Assembly (NCBI GenBank): GCA_015999985.1
Contig: JAECRA010000010.1
Span: 1-64,000, forward strand
Direction of reading: 5' to 3'
Length of the DNA: 64,000 nt
Source: Comamonadaceae bacterium
Lineage (GTDB): Bacteria > Pseudomonadota > Gammaproteobacteria > Burkholderiales > Burkholderiaceae_C
Below the pieces are notes generated by a model. The model ran no database searches. It saw only the letters and a list, made by a program, of their open reading frames with translations, and was not told the DNA's origin. Positions 18,939 to 27,345 of the stretch are shown here, piece by piece (within the stretch, counting starts at the first letter, position 1; every line of letters begins with the position of its first letter). The translations under genes were made by a program, and so were the position numbers.

Positions 18939-20291
18939 ATGTCATACCTTTCAATAAGCGGAGTGAGTCACCCTGTGAAACGCGTGCGCGCCACTTTCAC
19001 CAGCTTGGCCGTGGCGATGGGTGCCATGTGCCTTGCGTTGCCAGCGCACGCGGCCGTGCCAGCCGCGGAGCGCCAGGTGCTGATTGACCTCTACAACGGC
19101 ACGGCGGGTGATGGCTGGAGCACCAGCACAGGCTGGAAGACAGCTGGCAATTTCAGCGCACCTGGCACCGAGTGCACGTGGTATGGCGTGACCTGTGATG
19201 CCGCCGGCAACCGGGTCACGCGGATTATGATGAGTTCCAACGAACTGACGGGCTCGCTTCCTGCGACTCTGAACACGCTAACGGCACTGGAAATCATCTC
19301 GATTCAGGACAACCAGATCAATGGCTCCATTCCGAGTCTCACCGGACTGACCGAGCTGACTATATTCAGTGCCGGCCTCAATCAACTGACAGGCGTCATT
19401 CCCAGCTTCACCGGATTGACTGCGCTCGAGTATTTTTCCGTTTCCGTCAATCAGCTGAGTGGGCCCATCCCCAGCGTGAGTGGCCTGTCGATGCTGCGGT
19501 CCCTCTACATCGACAACAACCAACTCAGTGGGCCCATTCCCAGTCTAGGCGGGCTGCCGGCGTTGGAATCCTTGCGCGTCGAAAACAACCAATTGAGTGG
19601 CACGCCGCCGGCTGCACCCGCCTCGTTGCTGCCAGGTGGCACCGTCCTGTGCCCCAACTTCCTCCACACCCCGTCCCCAACCGACGCGGCCTGGAACACC
19701 GCACGAAACGGCACATGGTCCAGCGGCTGTACGCCAGGTTACCTGGTCAGCACCGCGACAGGCTCGGGCGGGCGCATAGGGCCGCCCCAAGGTGTGCAAG
19801 CCGGGCTGACGTCCGCCGTCGTGGTCACACCGAACCCCAATTACATCGTTGACGTCGTCTTCAGCACCTGCGGCGGTTCGCTCGCCGGCAACACCTTCAC
19901 TACCGGCCCCGTCAACGCCGACTGCACTGTCAGCGCCTATTTCAAGATTGCACCGGGGGCCATCATGCCGACGGTGTTCGGCACCCCGCCCAATGCAGGT
20001 GATGCGAGTTGCACGCCGGAAATGCCGGGGGCTAGTTCAACCTGCACGGCCACGCCTGCACCCGGGTTCCGGCTGCTGCGCATCGAAGGCTGCGGGGGCA
20101 CGCCCGGTTCCACCAGCCCGTACACCACGGCCCCCATGACCGGTGCGTGCACGGTGTCCGTGACCTTCCAAGCTGTAACCGCAGCGGTTGAACCCACACC
20201 CGTGCCCACGCTGAGTGAATGGGCGTTGATCGCGTTGGGCCTCCTTCTGGGCGGTTTAGGTGTGCGACGGGCTCAACGACAAGCGGCCTGA
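18939..20291 (+). CDS. Secreted plant-type leucine-rich-repeat protein with IPTL-CTERM sorting signal
   Basis: A 450-residue exported protein. After a signal peptide (LAVAMGAMCLALPAHA) comes an LRR N-cap like that of plant receptor proteins (LIDLYNGTAGDGWSTSTGW, then CTWYGVTCD). Five to six repeats follow of the type LTALEIISIQDNQINGSIPS and LRSLYIDNNQLSGPIPSLGG. Next are two Cys-containing beta modules (VSTATGSGGRI...CGGSLAGNTFTTGPVNADCTVSAYF and a related copy). The end is PTPVPTLSEWALIALGLLLGGLGVRRAQRQ, a PTLxEW motif, membrane helix and Arg tail matching IPTL-CTERM, thought to be processed by exosortase H. ATG at 18939 is preferred over an in-frame 18804. A fragment of a close relative lies at 27972. 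Confidence 0.9.
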   Translation: MSYLSISGVSHPVKRVRATFTSLAVAMGAMCLALPAHAAVPAAERQVLIDLYNGTAGDGWSTSTGWKTAGNFSAPGTECTWYGVTCDAAGNRVTRIMMSSNELTGSLPATLNTLTALEIISIQDNQINGSIPSLTGLTELTIFSAGLNQLTGVIPSFTGLTALEYFSVSVNQLSGPIPSVSGLSMLRSLYIDNNQLSGPIPSLGGLPALESLRVENNQLSGTPPAAPASLLPGGTVLCPNFLHTPSPTDAAWNTARNGTWSSGCTPGYLVSTATGSGGRIGPPQGVQAGLTSAVVVTPNPNYIVDVVFSTCGGSLAGNTFTTGPVNADCTVSAYFKIAPGAIMPTVFGTPPNAGDASCTPEMPGASSTCTATPAPGFRLLRIEGCGGTPGSTSPYTTAPMTGACTVSVTFQAVTAAVEPTPVPTLSEWALIALGLLLGGLGVRRAQRQAA

Positions 20292-20307
20292 GAAGGTGTG
20301 AATGAAC

Positions 20308-20349
20308 TCGGCGTGACTAAGCGGATCCTCAAAAGCCGCTTAGTCCGAG
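20308..20349. terminator. Hairpin after the LRR gene
   Basis: ACTAAGCGG / CCGCTTAGT, extended by CTCGG / CCGAG with a 4-nt bulge, forms a strong stem 16 nt past the stop codon. There is no U-run. The remaining gap to 20888 is AT-rich and contains a direct duplication of TTTGGTTAATT (about 20632 and 20651) but no gene I can see. Confidence 0.5.
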
Positions 20350-20888
20350 CGTGATGAGCAGCGGCCCGCCAACCGGCCCGCATATCTCTCAGAGGTGGCA
20401 GAAGGGAGTCGAGCTTGCTCATCCATTCTCCATACAGCGCCATAAAACCCAAGGTAAGAGACCGGAAAGTGCGGGCCTCGAAATTTTTATCTTCGGATAC
20501 ATAAAAATCATGAAAAATTAGGGTGCTTCCTTGTTTTTTCGGTGTCCAAAGAATGAGTTAAATAGGTGGTAGGAAAAATTTGAGGAGGCTCATCGAGTGC
20601 GGCGCGGACCGGCTTTTGGCCTCCCATTCATTTGGTTAATTGAATATTTCTTTGGTTAATTCAATGAACCCTGCTGTTCTTTCACTCAATGCTGTGAGAA
20701 ATAATTTTTTGAGCGGCACTGGGCGCATAAAACTTAGTGGTACTGAATTGCTGTCGCTGAATTGTTGGTCAGCAAAGAACAAGCTTGGCCTGTGTAGTTC
20801 TTTTCAGTATCTATAGCCGTGGGAAAGGATTGCGTAATCGCTATTCATTATTTACACTTCGGGGTCTTGGTAATCCTTTTGTCTCACC

Positions 20889-22112
20889 ATGAACTCTTCT
20901 TTTGATCGCTCACTGCCAACTTCGCTTCGCATTCGGCGCCCTTTGGTGAGTTCCTTGGTGCTGGTAGGGCTCTTGAGCGCCCATGGTGCGTGGGCCGCCA
21001 CATGGAATATTAACTTTGCCCCCAAGCAAACGACAGGCACGCCCGCCGAGCCGGTGTTCAGCTGGACGGCGCCAGATGCCAACACCATGTTTGGCACCGT
21101 CATTGATTGCGTTGGCGGCGTTATCTCAGCTCCACCAGGTCCCGGCATGGCTGTCTACGGGTTGGACGGTCCTCCCATCCATCGAGCTTTTGTTCAGTTT
21201 GCAAACGTTTATTCGGCGCCATCCAATGTCGCTGTAACGGTAACACCTGATACCCCCGGCGGCGCGGTCAATTGCACGCTCGATACTGTTCCGACGAGCT
21301 ACAGCCCAGGCTCAGGCAGCGCTCCTCAGTACAACATTCATGCCAGCATCCGCGATGGCTGGGTGCACGGCATCTTCGCCAACGAGGATCCATCAGGCTG
21401 GCAGTTGGCGTTCTCGCCGACCAACACGGGAACAACAAGCAACACCCTATTTTTAGACCCAACCGTTGGCGGTCCTGCAATCGGCTCCCAGATAAGCTCC
21501 GGCCCTATAACTGATGGCGGGCCCGTCACAACGAATCTGTTCATGAATGGCAAGACATCGTCTGCCACGGTCGAGTATGAGTTGACCCAACCACAACCGA
21601 CCGACACCACCATTACATTCACTGTAGAAGCCGATCTGCAAGCCTACGGCACACAATATGACCCTGCCACGGGCGGCTATCAGCAGCCCGAATATACAAG
21701 CCCGAAGACGGTGACCGTCACAATTCCTGCAGGATCTACCACCGTACAGGTGTCTATCCCGGATATCGTGCCCGGCTCGCAGGTCACCATTGCGCCAGTG
21801 AGTCACAATGGCTTCAACATTGTAAACAGCCCCATTCTCATCAAAACCACGCCACTCCCGGTGGCCACAACGACAGAACCCACATCTCTCACTAATTTGG
21901 TGCCGCCGGGCGAATCAGGGGTGTTTACTCAGACCAGTCCCACCAACGTCATTGACTTCAAGGTGATACTGGACAAACCCGTTGTCCAGCCCCCAGAACC
22001 CAAGCCGCCGACTGCTGTCCCTACCGTCAATGAGTGGGGCCTGGGTCTGCTGGGCGCTTTGCTGGCTGGTTTCGCAGTTCTGAGGCGGCGCTCGTTTACG
22101 CGCCGGGGCTAA
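20889..22112 (+). CDS. Secreted IPTL-CTERM protein of unknown function
   Basis: A 407-residue exported protein. The signal region is RRPLVSSLVLVGLLSAHGAWA. The body is Thr/Pro/Gly-rich and beta-strand-like (ATVEYELTQPQPTDTTITFTV, VTVTIPAGSTTVQVSIPDIV), suggesting surface Ig-like modules. The C-terminus PTAVPTVNEWGLGLLGALLAGFAVLRRRS is a second IPTL-CTERM-type tripartite signal (PTVxEWG, helix, Arg cluster). It lies 68 nt upstream of the acyl carrier protein gene on the same strand, so it may be the first gene of the biosynthetic operon. No known domain is recognised. Confidence 0.82.
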   Translation: MNSSFDRSLPTSLRIRRPLVSSLVLVGLLSAHGAWAATWNINFAPKQTTGTPAEPVFSWTAPDANTMFGTVIDCVGGVISAPPGPGMAVYGLDGPPIHRAFVQFANVYSAPSNVAVTVTPDTPGGAVNCTLDTVPTSYSPGSGSAPQYNIHASIRDGWVHGIFANEDPSGWQLAFSPTNTGTTSNTLFLDPTVGGPAIGSQISSGPITDGGPVTTNLFMNGKTSSATVEYELTQPQPTDTTITFTVEADLQAYGTQYDPATGGYQQPEYTSPKTVTVTIPAGSTTVQVSIPDIVPGSQVTIAPVSHNGFNIVNSPILIKTTPLPVATTTEPTSLTNLVPPGESGVFTQTSPTNVIDFKVILDKPVVQPPEPKPPTAVPTVNEWGLGLLGALLAGFAVLRRRSFTRRG

Positions 22113-22180
22113 AGGCCCTATTCCCGGCGCCGCTTGCATGTACATAGGCGCCGGAGTATTGCTGTTTCTTCCCTTTGATC

Positions 22181-22429
22181 ATGACCACCAGCCTGCTGCG
22201 CGCCAAGACTCTGCTCTCCCATTGCTTGCTGATTCCAGTCGAGCACATTGACGACGATGCGGACGTGGGCGATCTGCGCGATGTGGACAGTCTGATGTTT
22301 GAGGGCATCGTGATCGAGATTGAGAATGCCACCGGAACTCCAGTGGATGTGATGGATTTACTGCAACTCAGAACCGTCCGTGACGTGGCCAAGATTCTGG
22401 ATGGCCAGTCCTTGAACATAACGAACTGA
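22181..22429 (+). CDS. Acyl carrier protein
   Basis: An 82-residue stand-alone carrier protein. The phosphopantetheine site is VDSLMFEG with Ser37 as attachment residue, preceded by an acidic loop (EHIDDDADVGDLRD) and followed by IVIEIENATGTPVDVMDLLQLRTVRDVAKIL, the normal helix II-III layout. It differs from a housekeeping AcpP, which has a GADSLD motif and a fabF neighbour, so it is a dedicated carrier. It opens a five-gene operon, 17 nt before the P450. No phosphopantetheinyl transferase is in the window. Confidence 0.9.
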   Translation: MTTSLLRAKTLLSHCLLIPVEHIDDDADVGDLRDVDSLMFEGIVIEIENATGTPVDVMDLLQLRTVRDVAKILDGQSLNITN

Positions 22430-22446
22430 CATCGTCACCTTCGTGG

Positions 22447-23703
22447 ATGGATCCGTCCGATATCTGCAATGAACTGTATCGCCTCGCCCGTACTCGGCCA
22501 GGCGAGACTCTGCTGGATCATCACAGCGGCCGCAGGATCTGGGTGGTGCAGAACCCGCAAGACGCCCATTTGATCCTTAAGGCCAATGCGGGCAACTGGC
22601 CCAAGCATATGGCCTGGATGCGCCAGACCCTCGGACCTTCGCGCATGTCCGAGAACCATGACGCATGGACTTCCCGCAGGCAGTTGACGCAGCCGCACCT
22701 CAATCACTATGACGTGGACAAAACGGTTGATGCCTCACGCAGGGCCTTGCGCGAAGCGCTCCCCCAATTGATCGCGCAGACGGCCATCAGCACGCTGCCC
22801 GATCACCTGCTGCGCACCATGACTCTGCAGGTCCTCTCGGAAGTGCTTTTCGATATCGACTTTCGACAGACAGGCATTGACCCGCAACATCTGTTTCGCC
22901 TGTTGGAGCTTAGCGCGCAGTACGCTTTTGTGCCTGCCGGCGGTCTGACTGGTGATACGCGGCGGCAACACCTGAGTCTGTTGAATGCGGCGAAGGCCCA
23001 GCTCATGCAGGACCTGCGCGTGTTTCGTAGCGCGGAATATGCCTCCAAGCCTGTCATCCAGGAGATGTTGGCTGCCGAGGCTTCCAGCCGCCATCAAACC
23101 GACCGGTTTATTCTGGAGCAGGAGCTGATCACCCTGTTGGCAACCGGCTCAGAGACCAGCGCCAGCACCTTTGGCTGGGCCTGCCACCTGCTGGCACAGC
23201 ATCTTGACGTGCAGGACCAGCTACGCGATGAAGCACGTACTGCAGGCGCTGTATCCACGTTGATGGATGATTTCCTCGGCGAAACCATGCGGCTGTTTCC
23301 CGCCAATCCCATCCTTGCCCGTTACGCGCTGACCAGTGACCGCTTGAGTGCGGGGCAGGTGTTGCCTGGCGACGTGGCCCTCGTATCGCTGGTGGGCTTG
23401 CAAACACAGGAATCTTCACGGGAGCATCCATGGCAGCTCGATCTGTCCACGTCCCGAGCTCTGCCCAGTCGCGCGGAGCGCGGCTTCGGGACCGCCTTTG
23501 GGATGGGAGAGAGGGTGTGCGGAGGAAGGCTTTTCGCTATCACTGAAATGCGCACGTTGTTGCAGGAATTGCTGTTGCAAGCTCGGGTTCTCCCCACTGC
23601 CAACGAACCTCTGGAGCAACCGTTGGACATGCAGTGGTGCTCGCTCATGGTCAGGCTCGGCGGTCATCGCGTTCACATTCAACCGCTGCTGCCTCATTCA
23701 TGA
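22447..23703 (+). CDS. Cytochrome P450, probably acting on a carrier-bound acyl chain
   Basis: A 418-residue soluble bacterial P450. The C-helix W74-TSR-R78 fits the heme-propionate WxxxR. The I-helix oxygen-activation motif is ATGSETS with Thr237, the K-helix ExxR is ETMR (279-282), and the heme loop is FGMGERVCGG with Cys358 as thiolate ligand. No signal or membrane anchor is present, so it is cytosolic and needs an outside ferredoxin; none is adjacent. By placement between an ACP gene and an acyl-AMP ligase gene, the likely substrate is a fatty acyl-ACP, as for BioI-type enzymes (inference). Its stop overlaps the next start (ATGA). Confidence 0.95.
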   Translation: MDPSDICNELYRLARTRPGETLLDHHSGRRIWVVQNPQDAHLILKANAGNWPKHMAWMRQTLGPSRMSENHDAWTSRRQLTQPHLNHYDVDKTVDASRRALREALPQLIAQTAISTLPDHLLRTMTLQVLSEVLFDIDFRQTGIDPQHLFRLLELSAQYAFVPAGGLTGDTRRQHLSLLNAAKAQLMQDLRVFRSAEYASKPVIQEMLAAEASSRHQTDRFILEQELITLLATGSETSASTFGWACHLLAQHLDVQDQLRDEARTAGAVSTLMDDFLGETMRLFPANPILARYALTSDRLSAGQVLPGDVALVSLVGLQTQESSREHPWQLDLSTSRALPSRAERGFGTAFGMGERVCGGRLFAITEMRTLLQELLLQARVLPTANEPLEQPLDMQWCSLMVRLGGHRVHIQPLLPHS

Positions 23704-24452
23704 CTTCGCACCTCCAGCCTCTTTCCGCCGATCAGCATCTGGGCCTTGGGCTGCGTCCCGCCAGCAATTGGGCTTTTTGCAAGACGCGGGATGCCGTTCC
23801 CATTGCCTTGTCTGAATTCGCGGACATGGCAGGGTGGCTCCCCATCGTATTTTCCGCCGGACCGGCGCCACTGCCGCTGGCCGTGCTGGGCACTCAGCAC
23901 GGCAAAAATGATTTCCTGGATACTTCCTGCCAATGGCCTGCGCACCATGAGCCTCCCACCGCACTGAAGCTCCATCCATTCTCCTTGGGTGTTGACGCTG
24001 CAGATGCCAAGAGGACTATCGTGATGGTGGATTTGGCGGACACTCGCCTGGTTCCCCTGGAAGAAGATGAAGCCGCGAAGCCGCTCTTTACTTTTGATGG
24101 CAAGCCATCACCAACTCTGTCCTCGATTACCCAGCGACTGGGAGCACATGAATTTGCGCTGAAAGAGGCTTCCGCCCTGGGTCTGGCCCTGCAGCAAAGC
24201 GGCCTGCTGGAAGATATGCATGCAGATATCCGTACACCCGATGGCACCACCCATAGAACTCGCACGTTCCGGAGCGTGAGCGGGTCGAAGTTTCGAAATT
24301 TACCGACCTCTGAACTGGAACGCTGGTTCCGCCAAGGCTGGACAGATGCCATCGCGCTGCACCTGGCCAGTCTCAGGCGCTGGGTCCAGCTGTTTGAAAG
24401 GCATCAGCTCAATATCACGGTCTCAGCCTCTGCTTCGAATGCAAATGACTGA
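23700..24452 (+). CDS. SapC-family protein
   Basis: A 250-residue protein starting at the ATGA overlap with the P450. The pattern LQPLSADQHLGLGLRPASNWAFCKTRDAVPIALSEFADMAGWLPIVFSAGPAPLPLAVLGTQHGKNDFLD is that of SapC (PF07277): the LRP..WAF..T..VPI opening, the YPIVF-like strand, the AVLG and N.F strands, then Pro-Phe (LKLHPFSLG). SapC proteins were first noted near Campylobacter S-layer genes and often sit beside oxygenases or halogenases in other proteobacteria; no enzyme activity is established. There is no signal peptide. Its presence inside an ACP/P450/ligase operon is unusual. A longer in-frame start at 23634 inside the P450 is rejected. Confidence 0.82.
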   Translation: MTSHLQPLSADQHLGLGLRPASNWAFCKTRDAVPIALSEFADMAGWLPIVFSAGPAPLPLAVLGTQHGKNDFLDTSCQWPAHHEPPTALKLHPFSLGVDAADAKRTIVMVDLADTRLVPLEEDEAAKPLFTFDGKPSPTLSSITQRLGAHEFALKEASALGLALQQSGLLEDMHADIRTPDGTTHRTRTFRSVSGSKFRNLPTSELERWFRQGWTDAIALHLASLRRWVQLFERHQLNITVSASASNAND

Positions 24453-26067
24453 AGCGGGCTCAGTGCGCCCGCTGATTCTCAGCCTGGCTGAGGCCCTGGA
24501 GCACGCTGCGGCCAGTCGGACGGGTTTACGCATCTTCGACGGCAAGGGCGCATTGGCAGCGCAGGCAAGCTACTTGGAGCTGTTTGTGCAGGCGCGGGCA
24601 CGGGCAACGCAATTGCGTTGCCTCCCCCGGACAGGACTGATGCCGCCAGTGGTCGGCCTGATAGCCCACACGCACCTGTCGTTCATAGTCAACTTCATGG
24701 CCTGCCAGTGCGCTGGCCTTCTCCCGTGTCCAATACCGCCGCCCACCGTGGCTCTGGGCATCGAGACTTATGTACAACGCGTCAGGCGCATGTTGTCAGC
24801 CGTGCAGGCTAAGGCACTGCTGCTCGATGACACCCATGCTCCATTACAAAGCCATTTCGAGCGTTCCGCAGAGCCGGAAATCAAGGGCCTGTCTTTGATG
24901 ACAACGCGCTCTTTGCCAACTGCCGATGAGACTGTGGATTTGCGGCCACTTCAAGGCAATGAGGGCGCCTACATTCAGTTTTCGTCCGGCACCACAAGCG
25001 CTCCCAAGGGCATAGAAATATCGCAACGTGCGATATGCCACAACCTGAACGGCATTCTGCATGCGGGCCTCTGCATCCAACCTGGTGATCGCGCGTTTTC
25101 ATGGCTGCCGCTCTACCACGACATGGGCTTGGTGGGTTTTCTGCTCGCGCCAATCATGGGCGCCGTGCCGCTGGACTTGCTCCCTCCGCAGGTCTTTGCG
25201 CGCAGGCCTCAACTTTGGCCCAAGCTTATGGCGGAACTGCAAAGCACTATCTGTTTTGCTCCCAGTTTTGCCTGGAGACTTGCCGCAGACAAAACGCCAC
25301 CTGAAGAGGCTGAGGGTATTCGCTTGAATCTGCGCGTGGCAGGCGTCGGGGGCGACGTTGTACGCATGCACGACCTGGATCGGTTTGCGGAGCGGTTTGG
25401 AGCCAGTGGCTTCTCGGTCAGGCAGTTTCAGCCTTGCTATGGCCTGGCCGAAGCCACGCTTGCCGTCAGTATGGGACCGGTCCGTACGGACGAGGAGGGC
25501 AAGCTTGCAAGCGGAGAACCCTTACCCGGATGGGAGGTTCGAATTGTTGATGAAACCGGTGCGGTGCTGTCCACACGGCAGGCCGGCCGCATCCAGATTC
25601 GAGGCCTCGCATTGATGACTGGATACTGGCAAGGCGGTCACCTCTCGCCCGTGCAGCCAGACGAATGGTTCCTGACCGAAGATCTGGGCTACCTTACGCC
25701 CACAGGCGAACTGGTGGTGACCGGTCGGCTGCAATCGCTGCTGGTCTTGCGTGGGAGTAATGTCCACGCAGAGGCCATAGAGGACGCTGTGTGCGCCGCT
25801 TTGCACCTGTCCCATGGCACGGTGCTGGCCTACCAAGAAATTCCAGAGCAGCCCTTATCCACCGGACTGGTTGTCTTGGTCGAGTGCTCATTGCAGGACG
25901 CAGAGCAGCGCGAGCAATGGATGGTGACCGCACGAAAAGCTGCATTCCACGTGAGCAGGGACGCTGCCGAAATCCGGCTGGTCCCGCCGCGCACGGTGAA
26001 ACTGACCACCTCCGGAAAGATTGCGCGGCAGACTACCTTAGACCATGTCCGTAAAGTCCATGACTGA
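24445..26067 (+). CDS. Fatty-acyl-AMP ligase (FAAL-like, AMP-binding)
   Basis: A 540-residue adenylate-forming enzyme. It has the A3 motif FSSGTTSAPKG (179-189), the FAAL-characteristic SWLPLYHDMGLVG (219-231), YGLAEATLA (332-340), TEDLGYL with the ribose-binding Asp near 413, and the C-terminal lysine TTSGK525. FAALs make acyl-adenylates and pass the acyl group to an ACP rather than to CoA, which fits the ACP three genes upstream. The start overlaps the SapC gene by 8 nt (ATGACTGA); ATG at 24439 is an alternative. The longer frame from 24346 lies inside SapC and is not credible. Confidence 0.93.
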   Translation: MTEAGSVRPLILSLAEALEHAAASRTGLRIFDGKGALAAQASYLELFVQARARATQLRCLPRTGLMPPVVGLIAHTHLSFIVNFMACQCAGLLPCPIPPPTVALGIETYVQRVRRMLSAVQAKALLLDDTHAPLQSHFERSAEPEIKGLSLMTTRSLPTADETVDLRPLQGNEGAYIQFSSGTTSAPKGIEISQRAICHNLNGILHAGLCIQPGDRAFSWLPLYHDMGLVGFLLAPIMGAVPLDLLPPQVFARRPQLWPKLMAELQSTICFAPSFAWRLAADKTPPEEAEGIRLNLRVAGVGGDVVRMHDLDRFAERFGASGFSVRQFQPCYGLAEATLAVSMGPVRTDEEGKLASGEPLPGWEVRIVDETGAVLSTRQAGRIQIRGLALMTGYWQGGHLSPVQPDEWFLTEDLGYLTPTGELVVTGRLQSLLVLRGSNVHAEAIEDAVCAALHLSHGTVLAYQEIPEQPLSTGLVVLVECSLQDAEQREQWMVTARKAAFHVSRDAAEIRLVPPRTVKLTTSGKIARQTTLDHVRKVHD

Positions 26068-27280
26068 TCCCGTTACATCCACAGGACCGGGGGGCCCAGC
26101 CTTGCCGCAACTCGTCCGTCTGCTGGCCCAGGACGCGCCAACCGACTGGTCATGGATAGGTCCTGACGCCCGGGCCAGCCTGAACACCGCTGTGCCTATG
26201 GCAGAGGCTGATCAAGTACCCGCACTTCTGACACGTCCAGGCGTACAGATGTGGGGCGTCTATGTGGCCGATCGGTTGCAGGGCGTCTACCTCTGCAGTG
26301 ATCATGCTCAGCATCATGTGACACGTGTTTCATACGCGCCTGCCCCACAGGCATCTGGCCTCTGGCTGCTTGAGCACACCTTTGGGCAGCTGACGGAAAC
26401 TCTGTTGTCTGCTGGTGCGCAAAAAGTATCGGTTCATCTGTTTGCAGGAATGATCCGGCGGCTGTGGCCCTTGTTCCGCCTGAACAAGCGGTTCTTTCTC
26501 GAAGGCCGACTGCGCCAGGAGTGGCAGCCTGCTCTGCAACGCAACGAAGACGTGTTCATCATCTCCGCTCTGGCACAGGAAAGTATGCGGCCGGAACCCG
26601 GAACATTGTGGTTGAACACCCATGCAAGAACTTCAGGTCAGCGCTTCTTCAGCAGTTGGGCCACTTCTCAAGCTAGCGCCCCGTTGCCCGAAACCAATGC
26701 GCGGGGCTCTACGCTTGTCGACACCGCAGAATATCAATTGCGCACACTTGCCGCCAAGGACGTTAACGAGACCCTGGTTGGCTTGCTGAACTCCCCCCAG
26801 TTGGTGGGAAGTATGAATCTGCCGCGCTTTACATTCAACTTACCCAGTTCACGGGCGCTGCTGGCCAGCTTCGACCGGAACTTCAATCAGTTCATCGGCA
26901 TATTCAAACGAACGGATGGCGAACTTATCGGTTTCTACACCGTCCTGGTCAACGAGCGTGCGCGACAGGCCCATCTAGCCCTGGGCATCCATTCCAGTGA
27001 AGCTGCAGCGTCGCGCGTCATGGTGGACACCATCACGCCGTTGACGGACAGTTATTTCGAGCGCTTTGCAATTCAGAAGATCATTGGCAATGTGCTTGTT
27101 TCGAACCGCCGGATGCTGCTTAGTCTTTCGCACAACTACACGTTCCTGTTCGAAGCCGTGTTGCGTCAAGAATGCGTCAGTGACCAAGGCCGACTGGATG
27201 TGGTGGTGTTCTCCACATTCCGAGACTTAGCTCTACGTCCCAGGTTAGGGAGACTTACACCCGTGCGAGGCGAGGCGTAA
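26060..27280 (+). CDS. Probable tandem GNAT-type acyltransferase
   Basis: A cytosolic protein of about 406 residues; an in-frame ATG at 26045 would add five. The C-terminal half reads like a GNAT fold: NQFIGIFKRTDGELIGFYTVLVN, then ARQAHLALGIHSSEAAASRVMVDTITPLTDSYFERFAIQKIIGNVLVSNRRM. The N-terminal half (GVQMWGVYVADRLQGVYLCS, LWLLEHTFGQLTETLLSAGAQKVSVHLFAG) has a similar but weaker layout, so I infer two GNAT-like domains. It overlaps the ligase by ATGACTGA, the same 8-nt junction as upstream. As the final gene it could move the oxidised acyl group from ACP to an amine. The family call is by pattern only. Confidence 0.6.
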   Translation: MTDPVTSTGPGGPALPQLVRLLAQDAPTDWSWIGPDARASLNTAVPMAEADQVPALLTRPGVQMWGVYVADRLQGVYLCSDHAQHHVTRVSYAPAPQASGLWLLEHTFGQLTETLLSAGAQKVSVHLFAGMIRRLWPLFRLNKRFFLEGRLRQEWQPALQRNEDVFIISALAQESMRPEPGTLWLNTHARTSGQRFFSSWATSQASAPLPETNARGSTLVDTAEYQLRTLAAKDVNETLVGLLNSPQLVGSMNLPRFTFNLPSSRALLASFDRNFNQFIGIFKRTDGELIGFYTVLVNERARQAHLALGIHSSEAAASRVMVDTITPLTDSYFERFAIQKIIGNVLVSNRRMLLSLSHNYTFLFEAVLRQECVSDQGRLDVVVFSTFRDLALRPRLGRLTPVRGEA

Positions 27281-27345
27281 ATCAAAAAAATCGAACGACT
27301 GCTAAGAGATGTTTGAGGCGAACTTGATCCGGCATCACGAAAAGA

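Noticed and set aside
24346-24444. N-terminal extension of the acyl-AMP ligase
   Set aside because: It lies wholly inside the SapC gene in another frame; the overlap start ATGACTGA is far more plausible.
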